Both the position numbers and the translations under genes were made by a program. Under the pieces are notes generated by a model. That model was not told where the DNA came from. It saw only the letters and a program-made list of their open reading frames with translations, and made no database searches. This document shows, one piece after another, positions 1 through 7,711 of a stretch of 64,000 nt of DNA. This stretch comes from Pseudomonas oryzihabitans NBRC 102199. Its GTDB lineage: Bacteria > Pseudomonadota > Gammaproteobacteria > Pseudomonadales > Pseudomonadaceae. Each line of letters begins with the position of its first letter. The first letter of the stretch is position 1. The DNA lies in the NCBI RefSeq assembly GCF_000730625.1, contig NZ_BBIT01000001.1, forward strand, positions 186,001-250,000. Reading direction: 5' to 3'.

Positions 1-736
1 TCGCACGTTGCGGGTTGGCGCCGAGCTCTTGGGCGACACTCGCCTGGTCGGCCTGGACGATCATCTCGCCCAGTACGCCGGCATGCTGGTATTGCCCGGC
101 CAAGACGAAGATCAGCGATGACCATAGCTCGCGGTAGCTACTGAGCCAGTCCAGCACGTGAAGCGGCAGCACCTGGAAATAGACGAGTGCTGAAGCAGCG
201 CCATGAAGCTGATAGTCGCGACCTTTGACGTATCTGAAGCGGTAGGGCTTCTCAATGCGACCGTGCCAGGGGTGCCATGGCTTGCCGTCTTCGAGGACGA
301 CCTCGATGTCGACGGCGATCTTGCCCAAGTCGTGGAGGAGGGCGCCGTAGGCTACCGCTGCTGACCATGCTTCGGCCTGGGCTGCTTGTGACTCAGGCGG
401 TGCGCCGATGGGTAGTAGGTAGTTCTGCCGGATCTTCAGTGCGTAGGCGACGATCTCCAGCCCGTGGTCGAGCAGGCCCCCGGGATAGGCATGGTGGTGG
501 TTTTCCGAAGCTGGAAGCTGCTGGACCAGATCGGCGTAGCGTTCGAGGGGGTCGCGGTAGAGCGAGGCGAATTGCTCGCGGGACAGCGACGTCCGCTGCC
601 AGATGTTCTCGATGAGTTTCTGCCGGCGGGGGAGTGCCAGGAGATCCCTACCCGGGGACGGCTGCGTGAAACCCTGTTTGCCTGAGCCCGGAGGAGGGGA
701 TGGTGGGGCTTTCTTCCTGAAGATGAGATCGAACAT
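1..736 (-). CDS. traI: MobH-family conjugative relaxase TraI (partial, cut by left edge)
   Basis: This is the N-terminal 245 codons of the ICE relaxase, which nicks oriT and pilots the transferred strand; the rest lies beyond the left edge. The translation shows the MobH signature, a run of three histidines (residues 80-82) in NHHHAYPGGLLDHGLE, followed by an HD-type pair (HDLGK, residues 135-139). Both belong to the TraI_2/HD-like region of the family. It starts at an ATG after a proline-rich N-terminal stretch (residues 11-28). It is transcribed away from the rest of the transfer genes. Identity is firm from the motifs; catalytic C-terminal parts cannot be inspected. Confidence 0.9.
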   Translation of the reverse strand, partial: MFDLIFRKKAPPSPPPGSGKQGFTQPSPGRDLLALPRRQKLIENIWQRTSLSREQFASLYRDPLERYADLVQQLPASENHHHAYPGGLLDHGLEIVAYALKIRQNYLLPIGAPPESQAAQAEAWSAAVAYGALLHDLGKIAVDIEVVLEDGKPWHPWHGRIEKPYRFRYVKGRDYQLHGAASALVYFQVLPLHVLDWLSSYRELWSSLIFVLAGQYQHAGVLGEMIVQADQASVAQELGANPQRA

Positions 737-741
737 GGCAT

Positions 742-1086
742 GCCATTGGTAGTTCTTGGGCCTGCGTTGTCGATCAGCGAGGTCGGCCGGACAATGGTAA
801 ACCGCTATCACTACTCAGGAGGTTGGGGCGGCGGATGGCTACTATGATCGGTAGCCTGGGGACCCTTTGCTCTTCGCAGCCAACGGCGGAGCCCTTTCTG
901 GTAGGGCTTTTACCCTTAAAGCCCCCTTCCATTCCCTCCTTTGCTTCAGCCCATTTCCGCTCCTATCCCTTGCTTGATGCGACGGGCATCTCATTTGGCG
1001 GCAGGCTCTAGCGCGATGGAGCTGTTGCAGGCTAGTTAGCTGGGGCGTATAAGTGATGTCATAACGCAATCCCTCTAACGGTATCA
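742..1086. other. Intergenic region between divergent traI and DUF3742 genes
   Basis: No convincing gene is present. It must hold the promoters of the relaxase gene (minus) and the DUF3742 gene (plus). A hairpin with 7-bp arms GGGCTTT/AAAGCCC (904-910 and 918-924) lies in it but has no T-tract. As oriT of such ICEs is often near the relaxase gene, this is a candidate oriT location, but I see no feature proving that. Confidence 0.4.
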
Positions 1087-1098
1087 TTGGGGTCGTCT

Positions 1099-1461
1099 AT
1101 GACCAGATCGCATACACATGAGTCTCGCGCGGTGAGAGTAGGCCGCTGCATCGCGATCCCATTTCGTATTGAGGCCGCATTCTGGCGATTATTTGTGCGA
1201 GAAGGTACGCCCGGTATTCTTGGTCAAGCTATCAAGTGGTCAGTCCGTGTTGTAGCTGTAGCTGCATTTGCATACTACCTACTGCCGCTGTTCTTACTAG
1301 CAGTCGTATCTGTCGCAGCTGTCTACATGATGGGTGGGATTCACGGTTCTGCCTCCGAATCATTCGTTTCTCGGGATGAGCATCGTTTCTTCGAGGAGGA
1401 GGGTTTGAGAGACGGTCTGTTTGGGCATGGTCATTACGATAAAGACGGAAACAGGTGGTAG
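1099..1461 (+). CDS. DUF3742-family ICE membrane protein
   Basis: A 120-residue protein with a basic amphipathic N-terminus, a hydrophobic core (about residues 50-85, probably two membrane segments) and the C-terminal GLFGHGHYDKDGNR stretch. The last resembles the LYDxDGxR ending I associate with DUF3742, a family found beside TraG and the relaxase in ICEs of this type. Function is unknown. I chose the ATG at 1099 over a GTG 12 nt upstream because it is preceded by a G-rich potential ribosome site. It is the only plus-strand gene in this part of the element and converges on traG. Confidence 0.7.
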   Translation: MTRSHTHESRAVRVGRCIAIPFRIEAAFWRLFVREGTPGILGQAIKWSVRVVAVAAFAYYLLPLFLLAVVSVAAVYMMGGIHGSASESFVSRDEHRFFEEEGLRDGLFGHGHYDKDGNRW

Positions 1462-1480
1462 GGCTGTATATAGCCCTACC
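1457..1480. terminator. Bidirectional hairpin between DUF3742 gene and traG
   Basis: Perfect 9-bp arms GGTAGGGCT/AGCCCTACC around a GTATAT loop, located exactly between two convergent genes. There is no long T-tract, so termination efficiency is uncertain, but the placement fits a shared terminator. Confidence 0.6.
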
Positions 1481-1487
1481 TGAATCT

Positions 1488-3074
1488 CTAGCCTTCGCTT
1501 GATGACCGTGAGATTCCCTTTGTTGCAGCAGTCGTCGCTGCACTGCTAGCCTGCCGACCAATAGCTCCGCTTTCTCCCTTAGCAGCCTGCGCGCCAGTCG
1601 CCAATGAGCTAGCTAGGTTTCCTGTCTGATACCCCGCCCAAGTCATCGCAGTCATCCAAAACGCCGGCAGGATCAGAAACATCGCTCCCATCACGTAGTT
1701 CAGCAGCATGTCTCCCTGCATGTTGCTCAGGCCGATGATGGGGTCGAAGTTCGCGTGCGGTGCGGTGTTATTTACCTTGTAGATCCCGGTGCCATACAGC
1801 GCGTCCATGATGGTACTGTCGACCCACCTCGCCAGCTGCAGCCAGAAATCCACGAAGATCAGTGCAAACTGGGCAAAGGTAAGTGTCATGGCCACCTTGA
1901 GGTCATAGGTCCCCAGTACCAGTACGATGGGGATGCAGATGATGAACGCCATCTTCAGGAAGGCCATCACCATCGGCGCGGCTTGCCGGACGCTGTCCAT
2001 GGCCGGGAAGTACGCGAGCGAGCCCACTGCCTGTCCCAGGCCAGCTGTGACCCTGGCGGCGTCGTTGTACAACGAGCTGCCGATCTGGCCACCATAGTCC
2101 CCGTAAACCTGCCCCTGCGTCAGCGTCTGCTTCTTCGGCGACACCAGGTCCCGAATCACTGAGTCATTCACTTCGTCCTGAGACATGAAGCTTGCCCACT
2201 TGGCCAGCTTGGTCAGGATGTCCGGTTCAACCTGTGCAAGCAGTCGTGCTCTGAGGCCCTTGGAATCGTCCGACCACCACTGGGAGCAGGTAGGGTATCC
2301 ACCACCGCCCGTGGTCTGTGCCAGGCCCGCGTCCCGGGTTGCATCGTAGGGCCATGCCGTACGCGGGGTATGGGAGCGGAAGCCCGAGCTGCCATCGCTG
2401 TAGTAACCACTGGTGCCGAGGAAATACTTCGAGCCGATCCAGCTGACGTCCAGGTACTGCTTGTCGGTCAGGGTGGGCTGGGTCATGAACAGCTTGGCGC
2501 GAGCCCGGGCGTAGCAGTCGTTGGTGAAGTCGGCGACCTCCTGGGCGAGGAGGGGATTGTCGATCCGCTCGGCGTTGACCTCCATGCGGAGCTGCTGCAG
2601 ATCCTGACCACAGGGAATGCTGGCCACAGCACCCGCCGCCATGCCCTTCGACAGGGCGTGGACCACCATCCACCAGACCGGCACTTGGGCGCTCTTGCCG
2701 TTGAGGGTGCTGAACGACGTCCCCCAGCCCGTTCCGTCCGGCTTGGGCACGTCGACCTGGCATTGCTTGGAGCGAGTCTGGTCGTACTGGATGGTCGAGA
2801 AGCTGACGTTTGCATTCGGGAGCGGCATCAGGCCGAGCATGATGACGACCAAGGCCACGAAGAACCGGTTCTCGATGCGCGCCAGGCTCAAAGCACCCTT
2901 GTTGCCTTCGTCTTGGCCTTCGCCGCGGGCGCGCAGCCACTCCTGGATGATGATGGCGGCGAACGGCGCGGCAAACAGTCCGGTCCCACCGATCATCTCC
3001 CAGATGCCGCTGTTGATGATCCAGCCCACGAGGGTCAGGTAGTACTCGAGGTAGTCGTTGGTATAGAGCTGCAT
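1488..3074 (-). CDS. traG: TraG N-terminal-domain conjugal transfer protein
   Basis: A 528-residue inner-membrane protein of the G-type mating-pair-formation apparatus. It has several membrane segments near the N-terminus (residues 30-45 and 72-86), a long periplasmic-looking middle with paired cysteines, and a cluster of hydrophobic segments at about 365-480. It matches the conjugal-transfer TraG N-terminal domain family that follows TIGR03755 in PFGI-1-like ICEs. The tail (about 485-528) is Ala/Ser/Gly-rich. It ends the minus-strand operon that contains TIGR03757, 03756 and 03755. In F-type systems TraG functions in mating-pair stabilisation and entry exclusion; the same role here is inferred. 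Confidence 0.85.
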   Translation of the reverse strand: MQLYTNDYLEYYLTLVGWIINSGIWEMIGGTGLFAAPFAAIIIQEWLRARGEGQDEGNKGALSLARIENRFFVALVVIMLGLMPLPNANVSFSTIQYDQTRSKQCQVDVPKPDGTGWGTSFSTLNGKSAQVPVWWMVVHALSKGMAAGAVASIPCGQDLQQLRMEVNAERIDNPLLAQEVADFTNDCYARARAKLFMTQPTLTDKQYLDVSWIGSKYFLGTSGYYSDGSSGFRSHTPRTAWPYDATRDAGLAQTTGGGGYPTCSQWWSDDSKGLRARLLAQVEPDILTKLAKWASFMSQDEVNDSVIRDLVSPKKQTLTQGQVYGDYGGQIGSSLYNDAARVTAGLGQAVGSLAYFPAMDSVRQAAPMVMAFLKMAFIICIPIVLVLGTYDLKVAMTLTFAQFALIFVDFWLQLARWVDSTIMDALYGTGIYKVNNTAPHANFDPIIGLSNMQGDMLLNYVMGAMFLILPAFWMTAMTWAGYQTGNLASSLATGAQAAKGESGAIGRQASSAATTAATKGISRSSSEG

Positions 3075-3083
3075 GGCAATCTC

Positions 3084-3452
3084 CTACAGCATGCCGGCGT
3101 TGCGCAGTTCAAAGAGGCCAATGACCGCCAGGGCCAGCGCCTCGCAGCGGTAGATACGGCCGCGCTCATCGGTGGCCGCTATCAGCCGACGTCTCACTGG
3201 CCACCAGCAGCAGATCAGTCCGGCGTACAGGCACAGCCGCCACACCAGGAAGTGGGCATGGTGATCGGCCTGCCACTGGCGGTAGCTCTGCAGGTCGCCG
3301 AAGCCCCAGGCCGTCACAAGCACGAAGCCCAGGGCGATCGCTACCGCCAGCAGGAAGGGCAACAGCAGTGACCAGGTCAGGCCTAAACTGCGCCGACCGA
3401 AGCTGAGCACCGCTTGGGCGCGGCGAGACCAGGAGGAAGTTGTCATGGTCAT
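3084..3452 (-). CDS. Small ICE inner-membrane protein
   Basis: A 122-residue protein with two to three hydrophobic segments (about residues 26-48, 70-83 and a weak one near the end). I do not recognise a named domain. Its position between the TIGR03755 and traG genes is conserved in this kind of ICE, so a role in assembling the transfer machine is likely but unproven. Its ATG overlaps the stop of the upstream gene (ATGA), which suggests translational coupling and fixes the start. Confidence 0.65.
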   Translation of the reverse strand: MTMTTSSWSRRAQAVLSFGRRSLGLTWSLLLPFLLAVAIALGFVLVTAWGFGDLQSYRQWQADHHAHFLVWRLCLYAGLICCWWPVRRRLIAATDERGRIYRCEALALAVIGLFELRNAGML

Positions 3453-4822
3453 TCGCCCTTCTTCGCCGGGTTCTCGGTGCGATCCAGGCGATTCGGGAGC
3501 GGATCGCCCTGGAAGATGCCTTTGGAGGCGTCCTTGCGGATCGAGGCGCGCTGCAGGATGGTGGTCGGCGAGTTACCAGCCAGCTCCCGGCGCATGTCCA
3601 GCTCGGTCTTGAGGTTCTGGATCTCGGCCTGCAGGTTGGCGGCGTTCTGGTCGACCTGCGTCTGGGCAACCTGGTTGGCGGCGACGTTGGGCTCCTGGCG
3701 GCCAGCGGCCAGGGTACGGACCAGCGACAGCGCCTTCTCGATCACATCGGCCAGGGAGACCTCGGACACGAGCCGCTTGGCCAGCACGTCCTGGTCCTGC
3801 TCGGTACGCAGCGACTCGATGATGCCGCGGGTGATCGGGATGGAGTTGCTGCCGGCCGCGGCCAGGTTCTCAGCCGTCATCGGCTGGGTGCCGGCGATCA
3901 GCGCATTCACCGCCTTGAGCTTGGTGTCATAGGTCTCCTGAATCAGCGGGGTGAGCCCCACTCCGGCCTGCGTCACGGTCTTCTGGCAGTTGTCGCAGGT
4001 CTGCTGCTGTTGCTCGCCGAGTACCCGGGTGGCAAAGGTCGCGGCCTCTTGCGGCGACGACCAGGTGCTGCAGACGAGGCCGCCCTTGCAGCTGCTGGCC
4101 GGGATCGAGCCAGTGGCAGTGGGCGAGCGGCCACTGAGCAGGTTGTAACCCGCCTTGGTGACGTCGCTGACCACCTTAATGGGCTGCTGGCCGCTGCCTC
4201 CGGCCTTGCTCCCGCCGACCCAGGTCACGCCCTCATTCCCGCTCTTCTGCTCGACCTGGTTGATCGCGGCGACGGCGTCGGTGGTGCCGGCAGCGGCCGA
4301 CTTCATTGCCTCCCCCTCAGCGAGCTTGTTCCAGCCGACCTGGCCGCCGGCGACATCGAGCATCTTGTCGGCGATCGCGCGGCAGGTGCCCTTCGAGCGA
4401 TCGAAGTCCAGGCGCGCCTGGCCAATGCCGTTGGTGATGAGGTTGTACAGGCCCGGGTTGGCACGCTGCAGGATCAGGCCGGGTAGGGAGGCAACGGCAC
4501 CGGTGGCATTCTGCAGCACCGAGCTCATGATGGTCTGGAAGCCCTGAGTGGCCCCGTTGAGCTGGTTCTGCAGGGTGTTGGTGAGGCTCATGTTTCCGCA
4601 GATCAGGTTGGTGTTCCAGCCACCGCCAATCTGGATGCTGTCCATGTTTCCGACGCTGCCCATCGACACGGCATTGCCGCCGCCGATGCTGTAGAGCACG
4701 TCGTCACCGATGACGCTGCCCTGGGACTGCACACGGTAGGGCTCGGCTGCCTGGACAGCGCTGCTGAGAAGAAGGCCGGCCAAGCAGGTGCTGGCCAGCA
4801 GGGTGAGGCGAGAGGTGTTCAT
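3449..4822 (-). CDS. Integrating conjugative element protein, PFL_4711 (TIGR03755) family
   Basis: A secreted or periplasmic protein of about 457 residues with a clean signal peptide ending SAVQA. The mature part begins with a Gly/Ser-rich region (IGGGNAVSMGSVGNMDSIQIGGG) and contains paired cysteines, with a predicted coiled-coil stretch near residues 370-415. This is the TIGR03755 family (TraH-like by position). The ATG at 4822 has a good ribosome site (AGGGAG); an upstream in-frame ATG at 4843 overlaps the previous stop but lacks one. The next gene downstream overlaps it by ATGA. Confidence 0.85.
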   Translation of the reverse strand: MNTSRLTLLASTCLAGLLLSSAVQAAEPYRVQSQGSVIGDDVLYSIGGGNAVSMGSVGNMDSIQIGGGWNTNLICGNMSLTNTLQNQLNGATQGFQTIMSSVLQNATGAVASLPGLILQRANPGLYNLITNGIGQARLDFDRSKGTCRAIADKMLDVAGGQVGWNKLAEGEAMKSAAAGTTDAVAAINQVEQKSGNEGVTWVGGSKAGGSGQQPIKVVSDVTKAGYNLLSGRSPTATGSIPASSCKGGLVCSTWSSPQEAATFATRVLGEQQQQTCDNCQKTVTQAGVGLTPLIQETYDTKLKAVNALIAGTQPMTAENLAAAGSNSIPITRGIIESLRTEQDQDVLAKRLVSEVSLADVIEKALSLVRTLAAGRQEPNVAANQVAQTQVDQNAANLQAEIQNLKTELDMRRELAGNSPTTILQRASIRKDASKGIFQGDPLPNRLDRTENPAKKGE

Positions 4823-4839
4823 GATCGACGGCTCCCTGA

Positions 4840-5787
4840 TCATTGAAAGTCGGTGCTGCCCAGGAAGACCTGGCCTTCACGCTTGCAGCAGCTGTAGGGG
4901 CGCCACAGCGCCCAGGCATAGGCGCCCACGGCGTCTTGGACGTAAGGGCCCGGGTTGGGAAAGGCAGCGCAGCTCTGGCTCAGCGTGGGCGTGAGCTCCT
5001 GCCACTTGCCGGTGGTGGCATCGCCCTCGAGCAGCTCGCCCGCGGGCCAGTAGCCGTTTTCTGGCTGGGCCAGCAGCGGCTGGTAGACGTGGATCTGGCC
5101 AGAGCGCGTAACCACATCCCCGGCGCGCTGGGCCATGACCGCCGCGGCCTTGTAGTCGTCGGGCTGATGCAGGAAGCCGCTGCGCGGATAGACGTTGCCC
5201 CACAGGTCGCCGGACAAGGTGCCGCCCACTTCGCGCTTGCCCGGGATGAGGGCCTCCGGGTAGACGGCTTCGGGGATGCCGTATCGCCAGGCCAGGTAGT
5301 CGTAGTTGCTAAGCAGGTAGGGCATATACGCGGTACCGGCACCCTTGCAGACGTAGCCCGAGCCGCTGGCGAACTGGCTAAACGCATAGCCGCCCGGGTG
5401 GCCGATGACATCGGTGTTCTTGAAGCGGGCGCTGATCGTGGTGTTGGCCTGGGTCGCGCTGTCGCCCGGGTCATTGCCGCCGGCGGCAACACTGCTGACC
5501 GGGCTGAAGGACGCCATCTCGGTCCATGGGTTCTCGCCGGTATTGGCGTAGCTGGACACCACTGCATCGGGCACGAAGTGCCGTACCTTGGCCGAGGTCT
5601 TCACCTTGCAGCCATAGGGGGTGCAGAACAGCCAGTAGCAGATGCCGACCACCTTGTATTCGAGGCAGTCGGGCGAGAGCGAGGACGACACGATGGTCGC
5701 GGTGGTGACCGCCGCTGTAGCCTGCAAGCTGGTGGCCAGCGGGATCGCCAGGGCAAAGCGCCTTAGACGTTGCAGCTGCCGACTCAT
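4840..5787 (-). CDS. Integrating conjugative element protein, PFL_4710 (TIGR03756) family, TraU-like
   Basis: A 315-residue exported protein (signal peptide to about residue 26, LQATAAV) with the characteristic cysteine-rich start of TIGR03756/TraU proteins (SPDCLEYKVVGICYWLFC and TPYGCKVK). A Cys-Cys pair sits near the C-terminus (YSCCKR). TraU homologues act in the periplasm during DNA transfer and pilus biogenesis. The gene is coupled by 4-nt overlaps to both neighbours. The cysteines imply a need for disulfide formation, relevant because the nearby DsbG-like gene is broken. Confidence 0.88.
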   Translation of the reverse strand: MSRQLQRLRRFALAIPLATSLQATAAVTTATIVSSSLSPDCLEYKVVGICYWLFCTPYGCKVKTSAKVRHFVPDAVVSSYANTGENPWTEMASFSPVSSVAAGGNDPGDSATQANTTISARFKNTDVIGHPGGYAFSQFASGSGYVCKGAGTAYMPYLLSNYDYLAWRYGIPEAVYPEALIPGKREVGGTLSGDLWGNVYPRSGFLHQPDDYKAAAVMAQRAGDVVTRSGQIHVYQPLLAQPENGYWPAGELLEGDATTGKWQELTPTLSQSCAAFPNPGPYVQDAVGAYAWALWRPYSCCKREGQVFLGSTDFQ

Positions 5788-6221
5788 CGTCCGCTACTCC
5801 GGTAGCGCTCGATGCTGGCCACGGCGGCCGCCACGTCGGGCTGGCCATAGACCACATACTGGCGATCCACCACGACTGCCGGCAGCTTGACCGCACCCAG
5901 GCTCCAGGCATCAGCCACGTTCTGGTGCGCTCTGGCAAGTTCCCGCCCCAGCTGCTGCGCCGAAGCCGAACGCATCCGCTGCTGCATGATGGCTACGGCC
6001 TGTCGTGGATCCGCCGGCAGGCCTTCGGAGAGCTGCTGCTCAAGGCGTTCCGGGGCATCCAAGAGCACAACCCGGGCGCCGGCGCTGTTGAGGAGAGGAT
6101 GAGCGGCGTCGGAGATGGCCAGCACACCCGCTGTGGCAAAGGGGATTCTGCAGTTGTCCAGGACAAAGCCCAGCAAAAGGGCTTTCAGGCCTGCTGAGAT
6201 GGTATGAGGAGAGATGGGCAT
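5784..6221 (-). CDS. Integrating conjugative element protein, PFL_4709 (TIGR03757) family
   Basis: A 145-residue periplasmic protein of the TIGR03757 family, first gene of the operon that continues through TIGR03756, TIGR03755 and traG. Features are an N-terminal hydrophobic export segment, a thioredoxin-like C-terminal region (LPAVVVDRQYVVYGQPDVA) and no CxxC pair. That ending resembles TrbC-like conjugation proteins. It lies at the left border of the biosynthetic cargo: the region upstream changes abruptly to AT-rich sequence. Its promoter must therefore lie in that upstream region, or transcription must come through the cargo's repair operon. Confidence 0.82.
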   Translation of the reverse strand: MPISPHTISAGLKALLLGFVLDNCRIPFATAGVLAISDAAHPLLNSAGARVVLLDAPERLEQQLSEGLPADPRQAVAIMQQRMRSASAQQLGRELARAHQNVADAWSLGAVKLPAVVVDRQYVVYGQPDVAAAVASIERYRSSGR

Positions 6222-6706
6222 GCGCGGTACCAGGCAGAGGAGTGGCTGGTACAGGAAACGCGATCAGAAGAGCTGGGTCAGCGGAAAACCATATCTACGT
6301 CGCTGGAGGTTGCAGCTAAGACGGAACGTAACGCAATGGATACATTTAATGATGATTATCAACGCGCCCGCCGATAGCTACGCCTTAGCTGCCATAGGGA
6401 ATCTCAAATTAAGCCTGCGTGGAGGTTTCGCGGCCGTTTAGGATGCACGCAGACAGCGTCCCCTAGACCATTCACGTTTACGACTAGCGATGCTTCGACT
6501 ACAGGTGGTCGACGTAAAGTCGGCGTTTTGAATAAGAATTTATTGATTAAATGCGGAAGAATTAATTATTGAAAAGGCGGAAAAAGAGCGCCGAAAAAAA
6601 GCATGCAATGATTGTGATTGGAAGATCTATAATAATTAAAATAATAATAAATGATGGAGTGCAAATTTCGATGTTATCGGCAATATTTGTTAAAAACTAT
6701 AGTTAA
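6222..6706. other. Left border of the cargo, AT-rich non-coding stretch
   Basis: No gene seen. The first about 200 bp keep backbone-like composition; from about 6530 the sequence is strongly AT-rich with runs such as AATAATAATAAATGATGG. Being downstream of the repair operon and upstream of the TIGR03757 gene, it may hold a terminator and the promoter of the transfer genes. I could not find a convincing terminator or an insertion-site duplication. Confidence 0.5.
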
Positions 6707-6982
6707 TTAGTCAGATGCTGTACGGCTCTTCCAGAGATCGTACGCGGCGCGCATGCAAACGTAACACGGCCTGTAACCGGCAGATATCGCAGCGGCCTCG
6801 TTAGCAAAAAAAACCCTATGTCGTTTATACGTACCTGACGCCAATGCTCTCAGCGCGGCGCGGCAATCCAGCCGTCCGTATATTTTAGTTTTCCGATGCC
6901 CACCAAACGTTCCTGGAATTTCACTTAGATATGAGATGCCGTTAGAATCAAGTAGGCGGTAGAATTTTTTAATTTCACTCAA
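6707..6982 (-). CDS. Stand-alone Ada-type metal-binding domain protein
   Basis: A 91-residue protein resembling the N-terminal zinc domain of Ada but free-standing. It shows KIYGRLDC (Cys40), HRVFF (His55) and AGYRPCYVC (Cys73, Cys76). Three of the usual four Ada cysteines are present; the second (CxxxC) is replaced, so His55 might complete the site. In Ada the first cysteine takes methyl groups from DNA phosphotriesters. It starts at TTG, 14 bp after the preceding oxygenase gene, and is last in the alkylation-repair operon. A role in damage sensing or repair is inferred from homology and context; small proteins of this kind are otherwise uncharacterised to my knowledge. Confidence 0.72.
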   Translation of the reverse strand: MSEIKKFYRLLDSNGISYLSEIPGTFGGHRKTKIYGRLDCRAALRALASGTYKRHRVFFANEAAAISAGYRPCYVCMRAAYDLWKSRTASD

Positions 6983-6996
6983 GTGAGACCTCTATC

Positions 6997-7698
6997 TTAC
7001 CATGCATCAAGCGACAGCTCTATGCCGAATCGGTTTCCAGATTCAATGCGACTTATAGCATGTTTGGCGGTAACGCTATAATAGCTTTGGGTTCCTTTAA
7101 CTGGTCGCTGCGATATGGCAACCAGTGCGATATCGCCTTTCCGCAACGTGATTACTCTAGCGCGTGACTGCATTCGTGGGCGCTGTTCAACAATTACGAC
7201 CTCGCCACCGATGAAATCCCGACCGTTGTGAGCCATACTGCCAATTAGTTTTATAGGAAACTCAGCGCTTTTTTTCATGCCATCTCGGAGCGAAATGTAA
7301 TCACCCGGGCCCAGCTTTGAAAGATAAGATCGAGCGCCGTAATTATCGTTGTTTGAATTTACTCCCTGAAAGAGAGTGAGATTAGCCAAGTACCTATTTT
7401 TAACAGATAGAGCTTTACACCACCTCTCAGCAGTCGATGCGACGTGGCAATAAATTGCGGAGCGTAGACTACCCAAATCTGGAAGCTCTTGATCTCTAAT
7501 TTCAAGGAGTTTCCCGGATCCACACGCATTCTCGGATAGATCTAACAACAAATTTAGGCTGGCATCCCAGTGTGCGCCGAGTCTAGCGATAGTGATTTCG
7601 TCCAACACATCTGGTATTACCGCGTAGCCGTTTAAGTCAAGGTCGTTATTTATCTGAGCCCAGTCTAACCTAGCGAGTCTCGCTTCAATAGATTCCAT
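6997..7698 (-). CDS. COG3826-like 2OG-Fe(II) oxygenase paralogue lacking the HxD iron motif
   Basis: A 233-residue paralogue of the oxygenase at 10482-11216. Aligned regions include LDWAQINNDLDLNGYAVIP, FIGGEVVIVEQRPRMQSRA and AKHAISRI. The iron-binding HxD of the relative (LHQD) reads LRDG here, so the histidine is Arg138 and the aspartate Gly140; only the distal His213 remains. It is therefore probably not an active dioxygenase, though it may still bind DNA, 2-oxoglutarate or a partner. I prefer the ATG at 7698, 14 bp after ada; an in-frame GTG at 7758 would overlap ada by 47 bp. It lies in the repair operon between ada and the zinc-protein gene. Confidence 0.7.
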   Translation of the reverse strand: MESIEARLARLDWAQINNDLDLNGYAVIPDVLDEITIARLGAHWDASLNLLLDLSENACGSGKLLEIRDQELPDLGSLRSAIYCHVASTAERWCKALSVKNRYLANLTLFQGVNSNNDNYGARSYLSKLGPGDYISLRDGMKKSAEFPIKLIGSMAHNGRDFIGGEVVIVEQRPRMQSRARVITLRKGDIALVAISQRPVKGTQSYYSVTAKHAISRIESGNRFGIELSLDAW

Positions 7699-7711
7699 GG
7701 TATGTACTAAT

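Noticed and set aside
842-1087. 81-codon minus-strand frame between traI and the DUF3742 gene
   Set aside because: No ribosome site, low-complexity composition and no motif; the region looks regulatory.
4843-5766. Long open frame on the plus strand opposite the TIGR03756 gene
   Set aside because: GC-rich shadow of a well-supported gene; composition rich in Gly/Ala/Arg/Val without motifs.
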